DNA from: Chthonomonadia bacterium
GTDB lineage: Bacteria > Armatimonadota > HRBIN16
Assembly: GCA_013314755.1 (NCBI GenBank)
Contig: JABUFA010000007.1
Span: 1 to 64,000 of the forward strand
Direction of reading: 5' to 3'
DNA: 64,000 bases
The notes beneath the pieces were generated by a model. That model was not told where the DNA came from and did not search any database. It saw only the letters and a list, made by a program, of their open reading frames with translations. Position 1 is the stretch's first letter. Each line of letters opens with the position of its first letter. This document shows positions 34,004 through 42,720 of the stretch, one piece after another. The position numbers were made by a program, and so were the translations under genes.

Positions 34004-34546
34004 ATGTTGGAGACGGACAGACAGGTACTGGTATTGAACAACGACTACGAGCCGTTGAACGTTTGCAACGTTCGGCGGGCGGTGGTGCTTGTACTGCTGG
34101 GCAAGGCGGAGGTTCTGCACGCCGACGGCATCGCTCTGCACACGGCGGACAAAGTGATTCAGGTGCCGTCGGTGGTGAAGCTGCGCTATCACGTCAAGCG
34201 CCCTCTGCCAGAGCTCAAACTCACTCGGCGTACCATCTTCGCGCGAGACGACTATACCTGCCAGTACTGCGGCTATCGGGGCAAGGACCTGACGGTAGAC
34301 CACGTGATCCCGCGCCGGTTGGGTGGCAGTGACGACTGGGAGAACTTGGTGACCTGCTGTCGCAAGTGCAATCTGAAGAAGGGTGACAAGCCTCTGCATC
34401 AGACGGGGATGACGCTGTTGCGCCAGCCTCGCCGTCCGCGCTACGTGCCGTATATCAGCCTGAGCAAATACATCGAGGGCACGAGGAACGAGGTGTGGCG
34501 CAACTACCTGCCGTTCTTCAGCGACGTCGCTCCCTCTCAGGATTGA
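34004..34546 (+). CDS. HNH endonuclease family protein
   Basis: The 180-aa protein has an N-terminal domain starting VLVLNNDYEPLNVCNVRRAV, found in a widespread group of small HNH proteins, and a C-terminal HNH nuclease. The zinc cysteines are C86-x2-C89 (CQYCG) and C119-x2-C122 (CRKCN). The catalytic D99-H100 (VDHVIPRRLGG) and N114 are all present. I start it at ATG 34004 with a GGAAGGGA ribosome binding site; the open frame reaches upstream to 33959, inside the terminator. It is not an IscB or Cas9 relative, since it lacks RuvC parts and is short. The family's role is not known to me; possibly DNA repair or defence. Confidence 0.88.
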   Translation: MLETDRQVLVLNNDYEPLNVCNVRRAVVLVLLGKAEVLHADGIALHTADKVIQVPSVVKLRYHVKRPLPELKLTRRTIFARDDYTCQYCGYRGKDLTVDHVIPRRLGGSDDWENLVTCCRKCNLKKGDKPLHQTGMTLLRQPRRPRYVPYISLSKYIEGTRNEVWRNYLPFFSDVAPSQD

Positions 34547-34823
34547 GCGTGCCAATCGGAGGGCGGACCTGTGGTTGTAGGGGCAACCCTCTGTGGTTGC
34601 CCTCTCCCGGCAAAAGCCCTCACCCTGACCCTCTCCCACAAGGAGAGGGAATGTCCCCCTGCTTGCGGGGGGACAATAGGGGGGCTGACACCTCAAACGG
34701 CTCGGCGGGAGCCTCGCCCTCCAGAGACGATACCCCTCTCCCTGCCTCTCCCCGACGCGGGGAGAGGAGATACGCCCCTTCCCTCGCAGAGAAGGGACTG
34801 GGGGGCAGGTAGACAACAGTTGT
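34547..34823. repeat. low-complexity intergenic repeat region
   Basis: These 277 nt contain no gene. They consist of CT/AG-rich, partly palindromic stretches such as CCTCTCCCACAAGGAGAGGG (34631-34650), CCCCCTGCTTGCGGGGG (34654-34670) and CTCTCCCCGACGCGGGGAGAG (34754-34774). This looks like a multi-copy intergenic element built of short hairpins, unlike families A-C. Confidence 0.6.
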
Positions 34824-36647
34824 CTACTCGGCGCGGGCTTCCAGTGTCAGCCTCAGCTCCACTTCCTTGCCGTCGCGCAGAACGACCACGGTCACCGTGT
34901 CGCCCGGTTTGTAACGGTTGAGAGCGTCCATATAATCGTAGATGCTTTCCACCTTCGTCTCACCGAAGCGGATGATGACGTCTCCTGCACGCAGTCCTGC
35001 CTTGTGGGCGGGGCTACCCTCGCGTACTCCGGTCAGGCGCATGCCCTTTACATCCTCGCTGTAATCGGGCACCGTGCCCACGTATACGCGGATGCCACGC
35101 TCCGGTCCCTGGCGACGGGGCTGAGCCTGCTGCGGCTCGCTGAAGGCGATGCGCTCGGACAGGTTCGCGATATGTTCGGTTATCTCCGCTACCAGTCGCG
35201 CCACCCGTGCTGCGCCGGGTGCGTTGATGGTCTCAGGTTTGTCGGCAGGGGTGTGATACTCGCGATGCATGCCGGTGAAGAAGAACAACACCGGAATCTT
35301 TTTGGCGAAGAAGGGGGTGTGGTCACTCCCCCCGAAACCACCGCCGCTGAGCGCAAGGTCAAAGCCCGCCTCGCGGTTCAGCTCTTCCAGCAAAGGTCGC
35401 CACACGGGGGAGGTGTCGACGCCGCTGATGCTCAGTTTGTCGTCGCGCAGGCGCCCAATCATATCCATGTTCAGCATGGCGACCGTTTTCTCCAGCGGGA
35501 TAATCGGATGGCTGGTGTAATGAGCCGAGCCGAGCAGTCCCAGCTCCTCGCCGGAGAACGCCATGAAGATGAGCGAGCGTTTGGGTGGGTTGCCTGCGAA
35601 GTATTGCGCCAGCTCCAGCACGCCTGCTGTGCCGGAGGCGTTGTCGTCCGCTCCGTAGTGGATCGCGGGCAGTTTGCCAGTGTACATCGAGCCTCCCTGC
35701 AAGCCCCAGCCGAGGTGGTCCATGTGCGCGCCGATGACGATGTATTCGTTCTTCAACTGCGGGTCGGTGCCTTCCACCAGCCCAATGATGTTTGCCGTGG
35801 CGCCGTATCGCTGAATGACCTCGGTTTGCACCGTCGCGGAGGCGCGTTCCAGTGGTCTGCTCTTCGGGTTCTGCCACAGGTCGCTCAGTGAGACCCCACA
35901 CGCGGAGAACAGCCTCTCCGCCGCCTGCCGGCGCAGGGTCACCACCGGAATGCCCGAATCGGCGCCGCGCCCTGCCAGCATCGCGGACAGGGGAGCGTCT
36001 TCCTTCTGCACAATCACCAGCGCCACCGCTCCCTGTTCTTTGGCGGTACGCGCCTTCGCCCGGGCGGATTGATAGGCGCGAAGCAGGTTCGGTCCCTCGG
36101 TAACGGGCGGCGTTCCCTCCAGAGCAATTACCACCTTGCCCTTTACGTCAATGCCAGCATAGTCCTCATGACCTGCCAGGCTGGAATGAATGCCATAGCC
36201 CACAAACACAAGTTCACCGCTGGCGGTGCCGGTGGCGGCTACCGGTTCAGGCATGAAGTCCTCGCGCAGTTTGAAGGCAAGTTTCTTACCTTTGACCTGC
36301 GCTTCCAGCCGGTTTGCCCTGCCCGCTTCTGTGCCGACATACACACGGAACGGCTGGAAGTATCCACTGCCATCCATCGGCGCCTGCAGGTCATGGTAGC
36401 GCGACGTGCCAATCGGTTTCAGACCGTATTCCGCGAAGCGTTCGGCGATGTAGTGCGCGGCGGCTTCGTTTCCTGCACTGCCCGAGCCGCGCCCTTCAAA
36501 CTCTTCGGATGCCAGCGTGTAGATGTGCGACCAGATACGCCACGAGTAGATGCCCGTGGAACCTTTGCGCACATCCCCTGCCTGAGCAACCAGCCCTGCA
36601 AACAGCAGGACGAGAACCAGCAAAGCACTACAACGACGAAAACGCAT
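34824..36647 (-). CDS. exported M28-family aminopeptidase with PDZ domain
   Basis: The 607-aa protein begins with a signal peptide (LLVLVLLFAGLVAQA). A protease-associated region lies around residues 140-270. The M28 zinc peptidase core includes VIGAHMDHLGWG (first zinc ligand His and Asp), HYGADDNASGTAGVLEL (bridging Asp), FMAFSGEELGLLGS (Glu pair), LNMDMIG and GGSDHTPFF (last His). A C-terminal PDZ domain (SPAHKAGLRAGDVIIRFG) covers the last ~90 residues. It should release amino acids from peptides outside the cytoplasm. surE lies upstream (45-nt gap) on the same strand and may share the promoter. Confidence 0.95.
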   Translation of the reverse strand: MRFRRCSALLVLVLLFAGLVAQAGDVRKGSTGIYSWRIWSHIYTLASEEFEGRGSGSAGNEAAAHYIAERFAEYGLKPIGTSRYHDLQAPMDGSGYFQPFRVYVGTEAGRANRLEAQVKGKKLAFKLREDFMPEPVAATGTASGELVFVGYGIHSSLAGHEDYAGIDVKGKVVIALEGTPPVTEGPNLLRAYQSARAKARTAKEQGAVALVIVQKEDAPLSAMLAGRGADSGIPVVTLRRQAAERLFSACGVSLSDLWQNPKSRPLERASATVQTEVIQRYGATANIIGLVEGTDPQLKNEYIVIGAHMDHLGWGLQGGSMYTGKLPAIHYGADDNASGTAGVLELAQYFAGNPPKRSLIFMAFSGEELGLLGSAHYTSHPIIPLEKTVAMLNMDMIGRLRDDKLSISGVDTSPVWRPLLEELNREAGFDLALSGGGFGGSDHTPFFAKKIPVLFFFTGMHREYHTPADKPETINAPGAARVARLVAEITEHIANLSERIAFSEPQQAQPRRQGPERGIRVYVGTVPDYSEDVKGMRLTGVREGSPAHKAGLRAGDVIIRFGETKVESIYDYMDALNRYKPGDTVTVVVLRDGKEVELRLTLEARAE

Positions 36648-36692
36648 CAGCGTATCCCCCTTCTAAACGACCATAGTGTCTTATTTTACCTT

Positions 36693-37463
36693 TTATTCCA
36701 GCGGCCAGGTGCGCAGCTCCTCCAGCAGTGCCTCGGCGGTGAGGTCCAGATGGATGGGCGTTACCGAAATCTTGCCCGCGCGGATGGCGGCGACGTCACT
36801 GTCGGGAGGCACTTCCTCGTTGGCGAGGCTTCCCGTGAGCCAGTAGTATTTGCGCCCCCAGGGGTCCACACGCGCTTCCACGCGGTCCACATACTGCCTC
36901 GTGCCCTGTCGGGTGACCGCCACTCCGTTCACCTGTGCAAAGGTGCAGTTGGGCACGTTCACGTTCAGCAGGGTATGGGCAGGTAGTCGGTGTTCGCGCA
37001 GAATCTGTGCCAGCTTGCGAGCAAAGTGAAAGGCGGCATCGTACTCGGGCGTCTCGTCGTCGCCACAGCATACCGAAATCGCCACAGAGGGGATATTGAA
37101 GATAGCCCCTTCCATCGCCGCCGAGACCGTGCCCGAGTAGGTGACGTCCCATCCCAGGTTCGCCCCCTGATTGATGCCTGAAAAGACCAGGTCGCACCGC
37201 CCGTTCATAACCACGGTCGTGCCGAGTGTCACACAGTCGGAGGGCGTGCCGTTGGTGGAATAGCCCAGCGAACCATCGTTCAGGCGAACGGTATGCAGTC
37301 GCAGGGGCTTGTGCAGGGTGATAGAGTGCCCGGAACCACTGCGTGGGCGCTCGGGGGCAACCACAAACACCTCGCCCAGCGGCTCCAGAGCGCGTTTGAG
37401 CACCAGCAATCCTTCGGCTAAAATGCCGTCGTCATTCGTCACCAGTATTCGCATAGCGGTCAT
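36693..37463 (-). CDS. surE: 5'/3'-nucleotidase SurE
   Basis: SurE removes phosphate from nucleoside monophosphates and is linked to stationary-phase survival. The 256-aa protein has ILVTNDDGILAEGLLVL (metal ligands D11-D12), APERPRSGSGHSITLHKPLR, GTPSDCV and SGINQGANLGWDVTYSGTVSAA with the conserved asparagine. Another possible start is ATG codon 4 (MRILVTNDDG). The divergent membrane-protein gene begins 21 nt away, so their promoters must overlap the 5' ends. Confidence 0.96.
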   Translation of the reverse strand: MTAMRILVTNDDGILAEGLLVLKRALEPLGEVFVVAPERPRSGSGHSITLHKPLRLHTVRLNDGSLGYSTNGTPSDCVTLGTTVVMNGRCDLVFSGINQGANLGWDVTYSGTVSAAMEGAIFNIPSVAISVCCGDDETPEYDAAFHFARKLAQILREHRLPAHTLLNVNVPNCTFAQVNGVAVTRQGTRQYVDRVEARVDPWGRKYYWLTGSLANEEVPPDSDVAAIRAGKISVTPIHLDLTAEALLEELRTWPLE

Positions 37464-37484
37464 ATCTTAGCACAAAGTGCGGGC

Positions 37485-39527
37485 ATGTGCAAAGGGGGGG
37501 TGAAGGGGAAAAGTTCTCTCAAACCGAATCTGTGGACTGCGGAAGTTTACTCGCGCGGTCCAAAATACAGGTACAGCGAACAGGTGGTTGCAGAGCGCAC
37601 AGTTACCGATTCTTCCAACAGGCACAAAGATGGTCATCCCTCGGGAACCATCTCGCTTCGCGCTCTTGTACTGGGCGTTTTGCTTATCCCGCTGAATGTA
37701 TACTGGGTGATTGTTGCCGAACTGCGCTGGTATGCTATCCTCACCCTCAACCCGCTGTTTGTGACGCCAGTGTTTTACCTGTTTGTGCTGGTGCTTCTGA
37801 ATGCTCTTTTGCACCGTTTTGCCCCACGCTGGGCGTTCAGCGCGGCGGAACTGGTGGTGATTTACCTGATGCTGGTGATGTCCTGCACCATCGCCACGCA
37901 CGATTTCATCATCAACCTCATCTCGCTGATGGGCTGGGCGCGGTGGTTTGCCACACCCACCAACCGCTGGGAGGATACGCTTTTTCCCCATCTGCCTCGC
38001 TGGCTCTTGGTGTGGGACAAGGAGCTGCTGGAGGGCTACTTTCAGGGCAACAGCACGCTCTATCGTTTAGATGTGTTGCGGATGTGGCTGGCGCCGCTGG
38101 CGTTCTGGAGCCTTTTCATCCTAATTGCTGGCTGGACGATGCTGTGCCTGAACGTGCTGTTCCGCCGCGCGTGGATGGACCAAACCCGTCTCTCGTTCCC
38201 CATCGTGCGCCTGCCACTTGCCCTCACCGAGCCGTTCGCTCCCGGCTCGATGATACGCTCCCGCGCTCTGTGGATCGGCTTCGTGGCGGCGGCGGGGCTT
38301 GACCTGTTGAACGGTTTGCACGAATGGTTTCCCAGCCTGCCCTATTTCCAAACGCGGGCGGTTCCCATCCAGTTTACCCAGCCTCCCTGGACGGCGGTGG
38401 GCTGGTTCGTGCGAACGTTCTATCCCTTCGCGATTGGGCTGGCGTATCTGGTGCCGCTGGACGTCTCCTTCTCGTGCTGGTTTTTCTATCTGTTTATCAA
38501 GGCGCAGATGGTTATCGGCTATCAGCTGGGCTACGGCAACATTCCCGATTTTCCCTACGTCAGCGAGCAGGGCATCGGCGCGTGGGTTACCTTTGGGGTA
38601 TTGCTGTTATACTCCAGCAGGGGCTATTTGAAGGAGATATTTACCGCTGTGTGGCGCGGCGACCGCACGCTGGACACGGGAGAGCCTCTGCCGTATCGCG
38701 TGGCGCTGTGGGGTGCGCTGGTAGGGCTGGTGGCGTTTGCGGGCTTCTGGTGGCTGGCGGGAATGAGCCTGCTGTGGGTGCTGATGATGGTTGCCACTTA
38801 TTTTCTGCTGGCGCTGTGCATCACGCGAGTGCGGGCGGAGGCAGGCGGACAGCACACCGTGTGGGACCTGGAGCCGATACGCCTGTTTCGGCTCTTCGAT
38901 TCCAGCCTGATGACTCCTGCCACAATGTCTGCCGCTGCACTCAGCCACTGGTTCTGGCGCCTGAACCGCAGTCACATCATGCCCAGCCAGATGGAGGGGT
39001 TCAAGCTGGCGCAGGAGCATGGCATCCCACTTCGCCGGCTGGTGCTGCCGATACTGCTGTCGCTGGCGGTGGCGACGGTGGCGGGGCAGTGGGCATGTCT
39101 GCACGTGCTGTATCGCGAGGGCGCACTGGCAAAATGTCGCGGGTTCGCCGTGTGGACGGGCGTGGAGAGCTTTGGATGGCTGGATAGCGCTATCAATTCA
39201 GGATTCAAGGCAGAGGTCAATCGCTGGGGAGTGGTGGGTGTGTCCAGCCTGTTCACGCTGTTTCTGTATGCCATGCGCACGCGCTTTGTGGGTTTTCCGT
39301 TTCATCCGCTGGGGTATTGCATCGGTCCGGGGCTGGTGTGGCTGTGGTTGCCGTTCTTTATTGCATGGCTGGTAAAGTTCTTCGTGTTGCGCTATGGAGG
39401 ATTGCGCATGTATCGGCGCACGTTGCCGTTCTTCTTAGGGCTGGTTCTGGGAGACTACACGATGGGGGCATTGTGGTCGTTGATTGGCGTGGCGTGGGAT
39501 GTGCCCACTCTGCAGATATTCCACTGA
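37485..39527 (+). CDS. DUF6785/DUF6784-type integral membrane protein
   Basis: The 680-aa protein has about 14 predicted membrane helices. ISLRALVLGVLLIPLNVYWV, AELVVIYLMLVMSCTIATHD and QTRLSFPIVRLPLAL are features of the large family found in Armatimonadota and Verrucomicrobia, with a resemblance to OPT transporters. The substrate is unknown. The first ~55 residues are not membrane and not family-like; a GTG near 37584 may be the true start, leaving room for promoters between this gene and surE. Membership is recognised by pattern, not by search. Confidence 0.8.
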   Translation: MCKGGVKGKSSLKPNLWTAEVYSRGPKYRYSEQVVAERTVTDSSNRHKDGHPSGTISLRALVLGVLLIPLNVYWVIVAELRWYAILTLNPLFVTPVFYLFVLVLLNALLHRFAPRWAFSAAELVVIYLMLVMSCTIATHDFIINLISLMGWARWFATPTNRWEDTLFPHLPRWLLVWDKELLEGYFQGNSTLYRLDVLRMWLAPLAFWSLFILIAGWTMLCLNVLFRRAWMDQTRLSFPIVRLPLALTEPFAPGSMIRSRALWIGFVAAAGLDLLNGLHEWFPSLPYFQTRAVPIQFTQPPWTAVGWFVRTFYPFAIGLAYLVPLDVSFSCWFFYLFIKAQMVIGYQLGYGNIPDFPYVSEQGIGAWVTFGVLLLYSSRGYLKEIFTAVWRGDRTLDTGEPLPYRVALWGALVGLVAFAGFWWLAGMSLLWVLMMVATYFLLALCITRVRAEAGGQHTVWDLEPIRLFRLFDSSLMTPATMSAAALSHWFWRLNRSHIMPSQMEGFKLAQEHGIPLRRLVLPILLSLAVATVAGQWACLHVLYREGALAKCRGFAVWTGVESFGWLDSAINSGFKAEVNRWGVVGVSSLFTLFLYAMRTRFVGFPFHPLGYCIGPGLVWLWLPFFIAWLVKFFVLRYGGLRMYRRTLPFFLGLVLGDYTMGALWSLIGVAWDVPTLQIFH

Positions 39528-39809
39528 GCTCAGCAGGCAGAACAAAGGGATGGGGGGAAGGCATTCTTCACTGCGTTTAGGGTAACCATCACGTCGTGCG
39601 GAGCATCAGTGAAGCATCTCTGTTCGTTGTCCTATTGATGAATTTTTTTGATTAAACGCTTCATCATATTGACTCTTGCGGCCAGTTTTCGTATACTAAG
39701 GATACAGTTACTTAATCGTTTCATGTCAGCCGTGTTCGCGGTTCTTCCGCAGTTCCTGCCGAGTCCAAAATGTACATTGACAAACACTTTGATGAAGGAG
39801 GTCTCTCAG
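39528..39809. other. intergenic region before the prepilin gene
   Basis: The 282 nt hold a partial family C repeat near 39555-39632 and an AT-rich stretch around 39635-39720. The prepilin's ribosome binding site GAAGGAGG is at 39794-39801. A possible promoter lies between, but no convincing -35/-10 pair was found. Confidence 0.5.
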
Positions 39810-40595
39810 ATGAAAAGGGCTTTCACCCTCATCGAGTTGCTCGTCGTCATTGCGATTATTGCGATTCTGGCGGCGATACTGTTCCCCGTGTTTTCGCAGG
39901 CACGCGAGAAGGCCCGTCAGACGCAATGCCTTTCGAATACCAAGCAAATTGGTCTGGCGTGCATGATGTACATTCAGGACTACGACGAAGTCATGCCGCC
40001 TGGATACGACTACCGTCAGGGGGGCGATACCACCGTCTGGTACATGCAGTTGCTCTATCCGTATCTTAAGGACCTGAACGAGGGCGGTATTCGCACCTGC
40101 CCCTCCGCGACCTATCGCCATGCGTGGGCGTATGCCTATAACGACTTGCTCAACTACAAGTCGCAGGCAGCGATGCCACGCCCTGCGGAGACCATCCTGC
40201 AAGGGGACACCGGGCAGGTTCCCGAGTGGGGCGGCTACTGCTCCTCCACCTTCTGGAACTGGTGGACGCCCGAAGTGTGGCAGGATCCTGCTACGGGGCA
40301 GATTCCGCCGGCTAACTACTGGAGCGACAGCCAGGTGAACCCGCAGTCGGTGCTGCTGTGGAGACTGCCCGACGGCACCAACATCGACGATGATGCGCCG
40401 AACCCCATCCAGATCTGGAGTGCGGTCGGCAAAGTGGGCAACCTGCGCTTCCGCCACAACATGACGGCGAATGTCACGTTTGCCGACGGACACGCCGCGA
40501 ACGTGAAGCGCACTGCCAGCCCCGGTGCCGGAGGTGCAGGAGGCACCACCGTGAAGCTGTATTACTTCCGCTTCAGCCTGCAGAACCGGCTGTAG
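39810..40595 (+). CDS. DUF1559-type prepilin-like protein (major pilin/pseudopilin fold)
   Basis: The 261-aa protein starts [20 protein letters not shown], a type IV prepilin leader; the prepilin peptidase should cut after A4, before F5. The start ATG 39810 has GAAGGAGG 8 nt upstream; the longer open frame to 39648 is not needed. The rest has the DUF1559 pattern ([33 protein letters not shown] and, near the end, [17 protein letters not shown]). Such proteins are expanded in Armatimonadota and Planctomycetes. Function is uncertain. A strong terminator follows. No prepilin peptidase is in the window. Confidence 0.9.
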   Translation: MKRAFTLIELLVVIAIIAILAAILFPVFSQAREKARQTQCLSNTKQIGLACMMYIQDYDEVMPPGYDYRQGGDTTVWYMQLLYPYLKDLNEGGIRTCPSATYRHAWAYAYNDLLNYKSQAAMPRPAETILQGDTGQVPEWGGYCSSTFWNWWTPEVWQDPATGQIPPANYWSDSQVNPQSVLLWRLPDGTNIDDDAPNPIQIWSAVGKVGNLRFRHNMTANVTFADGHAANVKRTASPGAGGAGGTTVKLYYFRFSLQNRL

Positions 40596-40628
40596 GTTCG
40601 TTGTCTCGGCACGGCTGACATGAACAGA

Positions 40629-40650
40629 GGGGGAGCCGCAAGGCTCCCCC
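40629..40650. terminator. hairpin between prepilin and convergent gene
   Basis: GGGGGAGCC (40629-40637) and GGCTCCCCC (40642-40650) pair perfectly around GCAA. It lies 34 nt after the prepilin stop and touches the stop of the minus-strand gene at 40651. The tail TTAACGTT is T-poor. Confidence 0.7.
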
Positions 40651-42276
40651 TTAACGTTCCTCTATGGCAATCTGTGCCCAGTAGCCCGCTTCCCACGACC
40701 AGCCGCTCGGTTCGTTGAGCAGCTCCACACGGACGCTTTGCCCCGCGTATCGCGACAGGTCTATCGCCACGTCCAGCCAGCCGTTCCGCGCCGTCTCCCT
40801 GCCCACCACCTGGCGCAGTATCTGCTCGCCGTTTGCCTTCACCACCAGCGTCCAGTCGCCCTGTGGATGATGTCCTACCGTCAACTTCAGCAGGCTTTTC
40901 CTGCCGGCAGGCAGGTTCAGGGTGCGAACGATGCGACAGGCGGTTTGCTGGTTCAGCGGATGGGTAACGAACACATTGCGCCTGCCGTTCCATTCCTGGC
41001 GCAGTCCGGGCTCCATGTCTTCGCCGCAGTCCAGCAATGTCCAGCCCGATGACCATTCTTCAAAGCTCTTCGCCAGCGCCTTCGCCCAGGGCAGTTCGCG
41101 GATTCGCGCCATCTCCGCAAGGCTGAAACGTGCGCCTGCTATCCGTTCGGGTGACCACGATTGCACCAGACGCGATGGACGCGGCGGGCGTACAGGTATC
41201 AGCCAGACCTCCTTGCCGCTGCCATCGCGCTGTATCCTGCCGCCATAACGGATAACTGCCTGCCTTGCCAAACGAAGACAAACATCCACCAGCCGGTCAA
41301 AGGTGTATTCGCTGAAGGCGAAAGTGGCTTTGGGGTCCAGATGCAATTTGAACCGTTCCGGCAGGCGCGCATAGCCGATGGTGGTGAACAGAATGCCCCC
41401 GGCGTTTGAAGGGTTGCAGTCCGAATCCTGCCCACAGCGCATCGCGACCGTAATGGTGCGTTCGATATCGCCCCCTCCATATAGCAAGCCCATCACGATA
41501 TATGCACCGTTCAGCTTGGCGTCGATGTTGAACTCGCCTTTCGTGCACGAGAAGCGGCGATATTCGGGCGTACGGTTGTACTTGCGCTCTACCAGCTCCC
41601 AGGTTCTCTGCCACTCATTCGGATACTGGCGATACCAGCGAAGCACATCGCGAATAGCCTCGGCGTACTGGCTCCGGGACGGGATGCATCGCAGTCCCGC
41701 CTCCACAATCTTCACGGGGTCGCTCTCGAAAAAGGCGGTGGCGTACATCCCTCCCACAAATTGCCCGCCGTACACGCCGTCCCCGTAGTTCATCAGTCTG
41801 CCGAAGACCTCCCCAAGGTCTACAGCAGCCTGCGGTATTCCGGGCGCAATCAGTCCGGAGAAATCCGCCTCTATCTGGTAGTCGATATCGTCGGCATGTG
41901 GGTTGAACTGCGGATGCCCGGAGTCGGGTGGGGCGATGCCGTTTCGCAGATTTTCCCGTCCCTGACGGTTGGCGTGCCAGAGCGGGTAGCGGCTGTTGGC
42001 GAAGTCAATCCCTGCCTGGCGGATGTTCACCTTCAACCCGTGTTGTTCCAACGTGCGCAGGAAGGTCATCTCCACGTACAGGTCGTCCTGCCAGAACTGA
42101 CTGACCATCTCCGGGCGCCAGGCAGGTACTTCCGCTTCGGGGATGATGGCGCCGGTGTAACGAAACTCGGTGGGCGCGCCCCATCCCACGCCCACCATCT
42201 GTCCAATCCATCCCGCCTTCATCCGGTCCAGATACTCGTCGGCGGAGATGCGTAACCACGGTGCGGATGCCGGCAT
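40651..42276 (-). CDS. ADP-ribosylglycohydrolase-family protein with C-terminal extension
   Basis: The 541-aa protein has the family's helical core in residues 1-330: GWIGQMVGVGWGAPTEF, FWQDDLYVEMTFLRTL (metal-binding acidic pair) and MRCGQDSDCNPSNAGGIL, the variant of the usual GxDxDTxAxxxG site. The remaining ~200 residues form a beta-rich domain (RVELLNEPSGWSWEAGYWAQI) like a carbohydrate-binding jelly roll. I start it at ATG 42276, since upstream residues in the open frame are shadows of the next gene. No signal peptide. The substrate may be a sugar derivative rather than ADP-ribose. Confidence 0.85.
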   Translation of the reverse strand: MPASAPWLRISADEYLDRMKAGWIGQMVGVGWGAPTEFRYTGAIIPEAEVPAWRPEMVSQFWQDDLYVEMTFLRTLEQHGLKVNIRQAGIDFANSRYPLWHANRQGRENLRNGIAPPDSGHPQFNPHADDIDYQIEADFSGLIAPGIPQAAVDLGEVFGRLMNYGDGVYGGQFVGGMYATAFFESDPVKIVEAGLRCIPSRSQYAEAIRDVLRWYRQYPNEWQRTWELVERKYNRTPEYRRFSCTKGEFNIDAKLNGAYIVMGLLYGGGDIERTITVAMRCGQDSDCNPSNAGGILFTTIGYARLPERFKLHLDPKATFAFSEYTFDRLVDVCLRLARQAVIRYGGRIQRDGSGKEVWLIPVRPPRPSRLVQSWSPERIAGARFSLAEMARIRELPWAKALAKSFEEWSSGWTLLDCGEDMEPGLRQEWNGRRNVFVTHPLNQQTACRIVRTLNLPAGRKSLLKLTVGHHPQGDWTLVVKANGEQILRQVVGRETARNGWLDVAIDLSRYAGQSVRVELLNEPSGWSWEAGYWAQIAIEER

Positions 42277-42281
42277 GGGTA

Positions 42282-42587
42282 CTATTTCCCTTCCTGCAAC
42301 ATACTGGCGTCTATTCTGCCTTTGATTTTTCCGTCCGCGCCGTAGAACACGACGCTCTCGGTGCCGACCAGCGTGCGCAGCCGCCCCTGCCCGTCGTACA
42401 GCGCAAGGAGAGTATCTTCTCCCGATGTTTTCAGCTCGGCGCGGATTCTGCCTTCCCTGTCCATCAGCTCGATGCGCTGGGTACGCACGACCGCAGGTAT
42501 TTGCGTCCGCGACTGCGCCCACAGTGCGCCTATCAGGAGCAGAATCCCCGCCACAGGTAGCATCGTCACACGAACCACTCGTTTCAT
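42282..42587 (-). CDS. small exported protein of unknown function
   Basis: A 101-aa protein beginning with a signal or anchor (VTMLPVAGILLLIGALWAQS). The rest repeats short beta motifs: IELMDREGRIRAEL, LALYDGQGRLRTLV and VVFYGADGKIKGRI, each ending in a turn (DREG, DGQG, ADGK). It lies 5 nt before the hydrolase-like gene at 42276, so they are likely co-transcribed. GGAGG on the minus strand precedes the ATG at 42587. Earlier in-frame starts exist. No function can be inferred. Confidence 0.7.
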   Translation of the reverse strand: MKRVVRVTMLPVAGILLLIGALWAQSRTQIPAVVRTQRIELMDREGRIRAELKTSGEDTLLALYDGQGRLRTLVGTESVVFYGADGKIKGRIDASMLQEGK

Positions 42588-42720
42588 CTCTGCTCGCCTC
42601 CTGTCTGTTTCTTTCACCATAGCATATTTTTCTGGGGCGAGGCAACCCGCAAGGAGTGCACAGACGGAAGCACGAAATATCAGCCTGTACGCCGTCTGGA
42701 AAAACGGAGGAACCGAAACG

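Noticed and set aside
34547-34823. Second CRISPR array or tandem repeat
   Set aside because: The hairpin-like stretches are all different in sequence and spacing.
42277-42645. N-terminal extension of the ADP-ribosylglycohydrolase-like protein
   Set aside because: It overlaps the small exported protein gene in another frame, and the residues are R/A/G-rich like a shadow.
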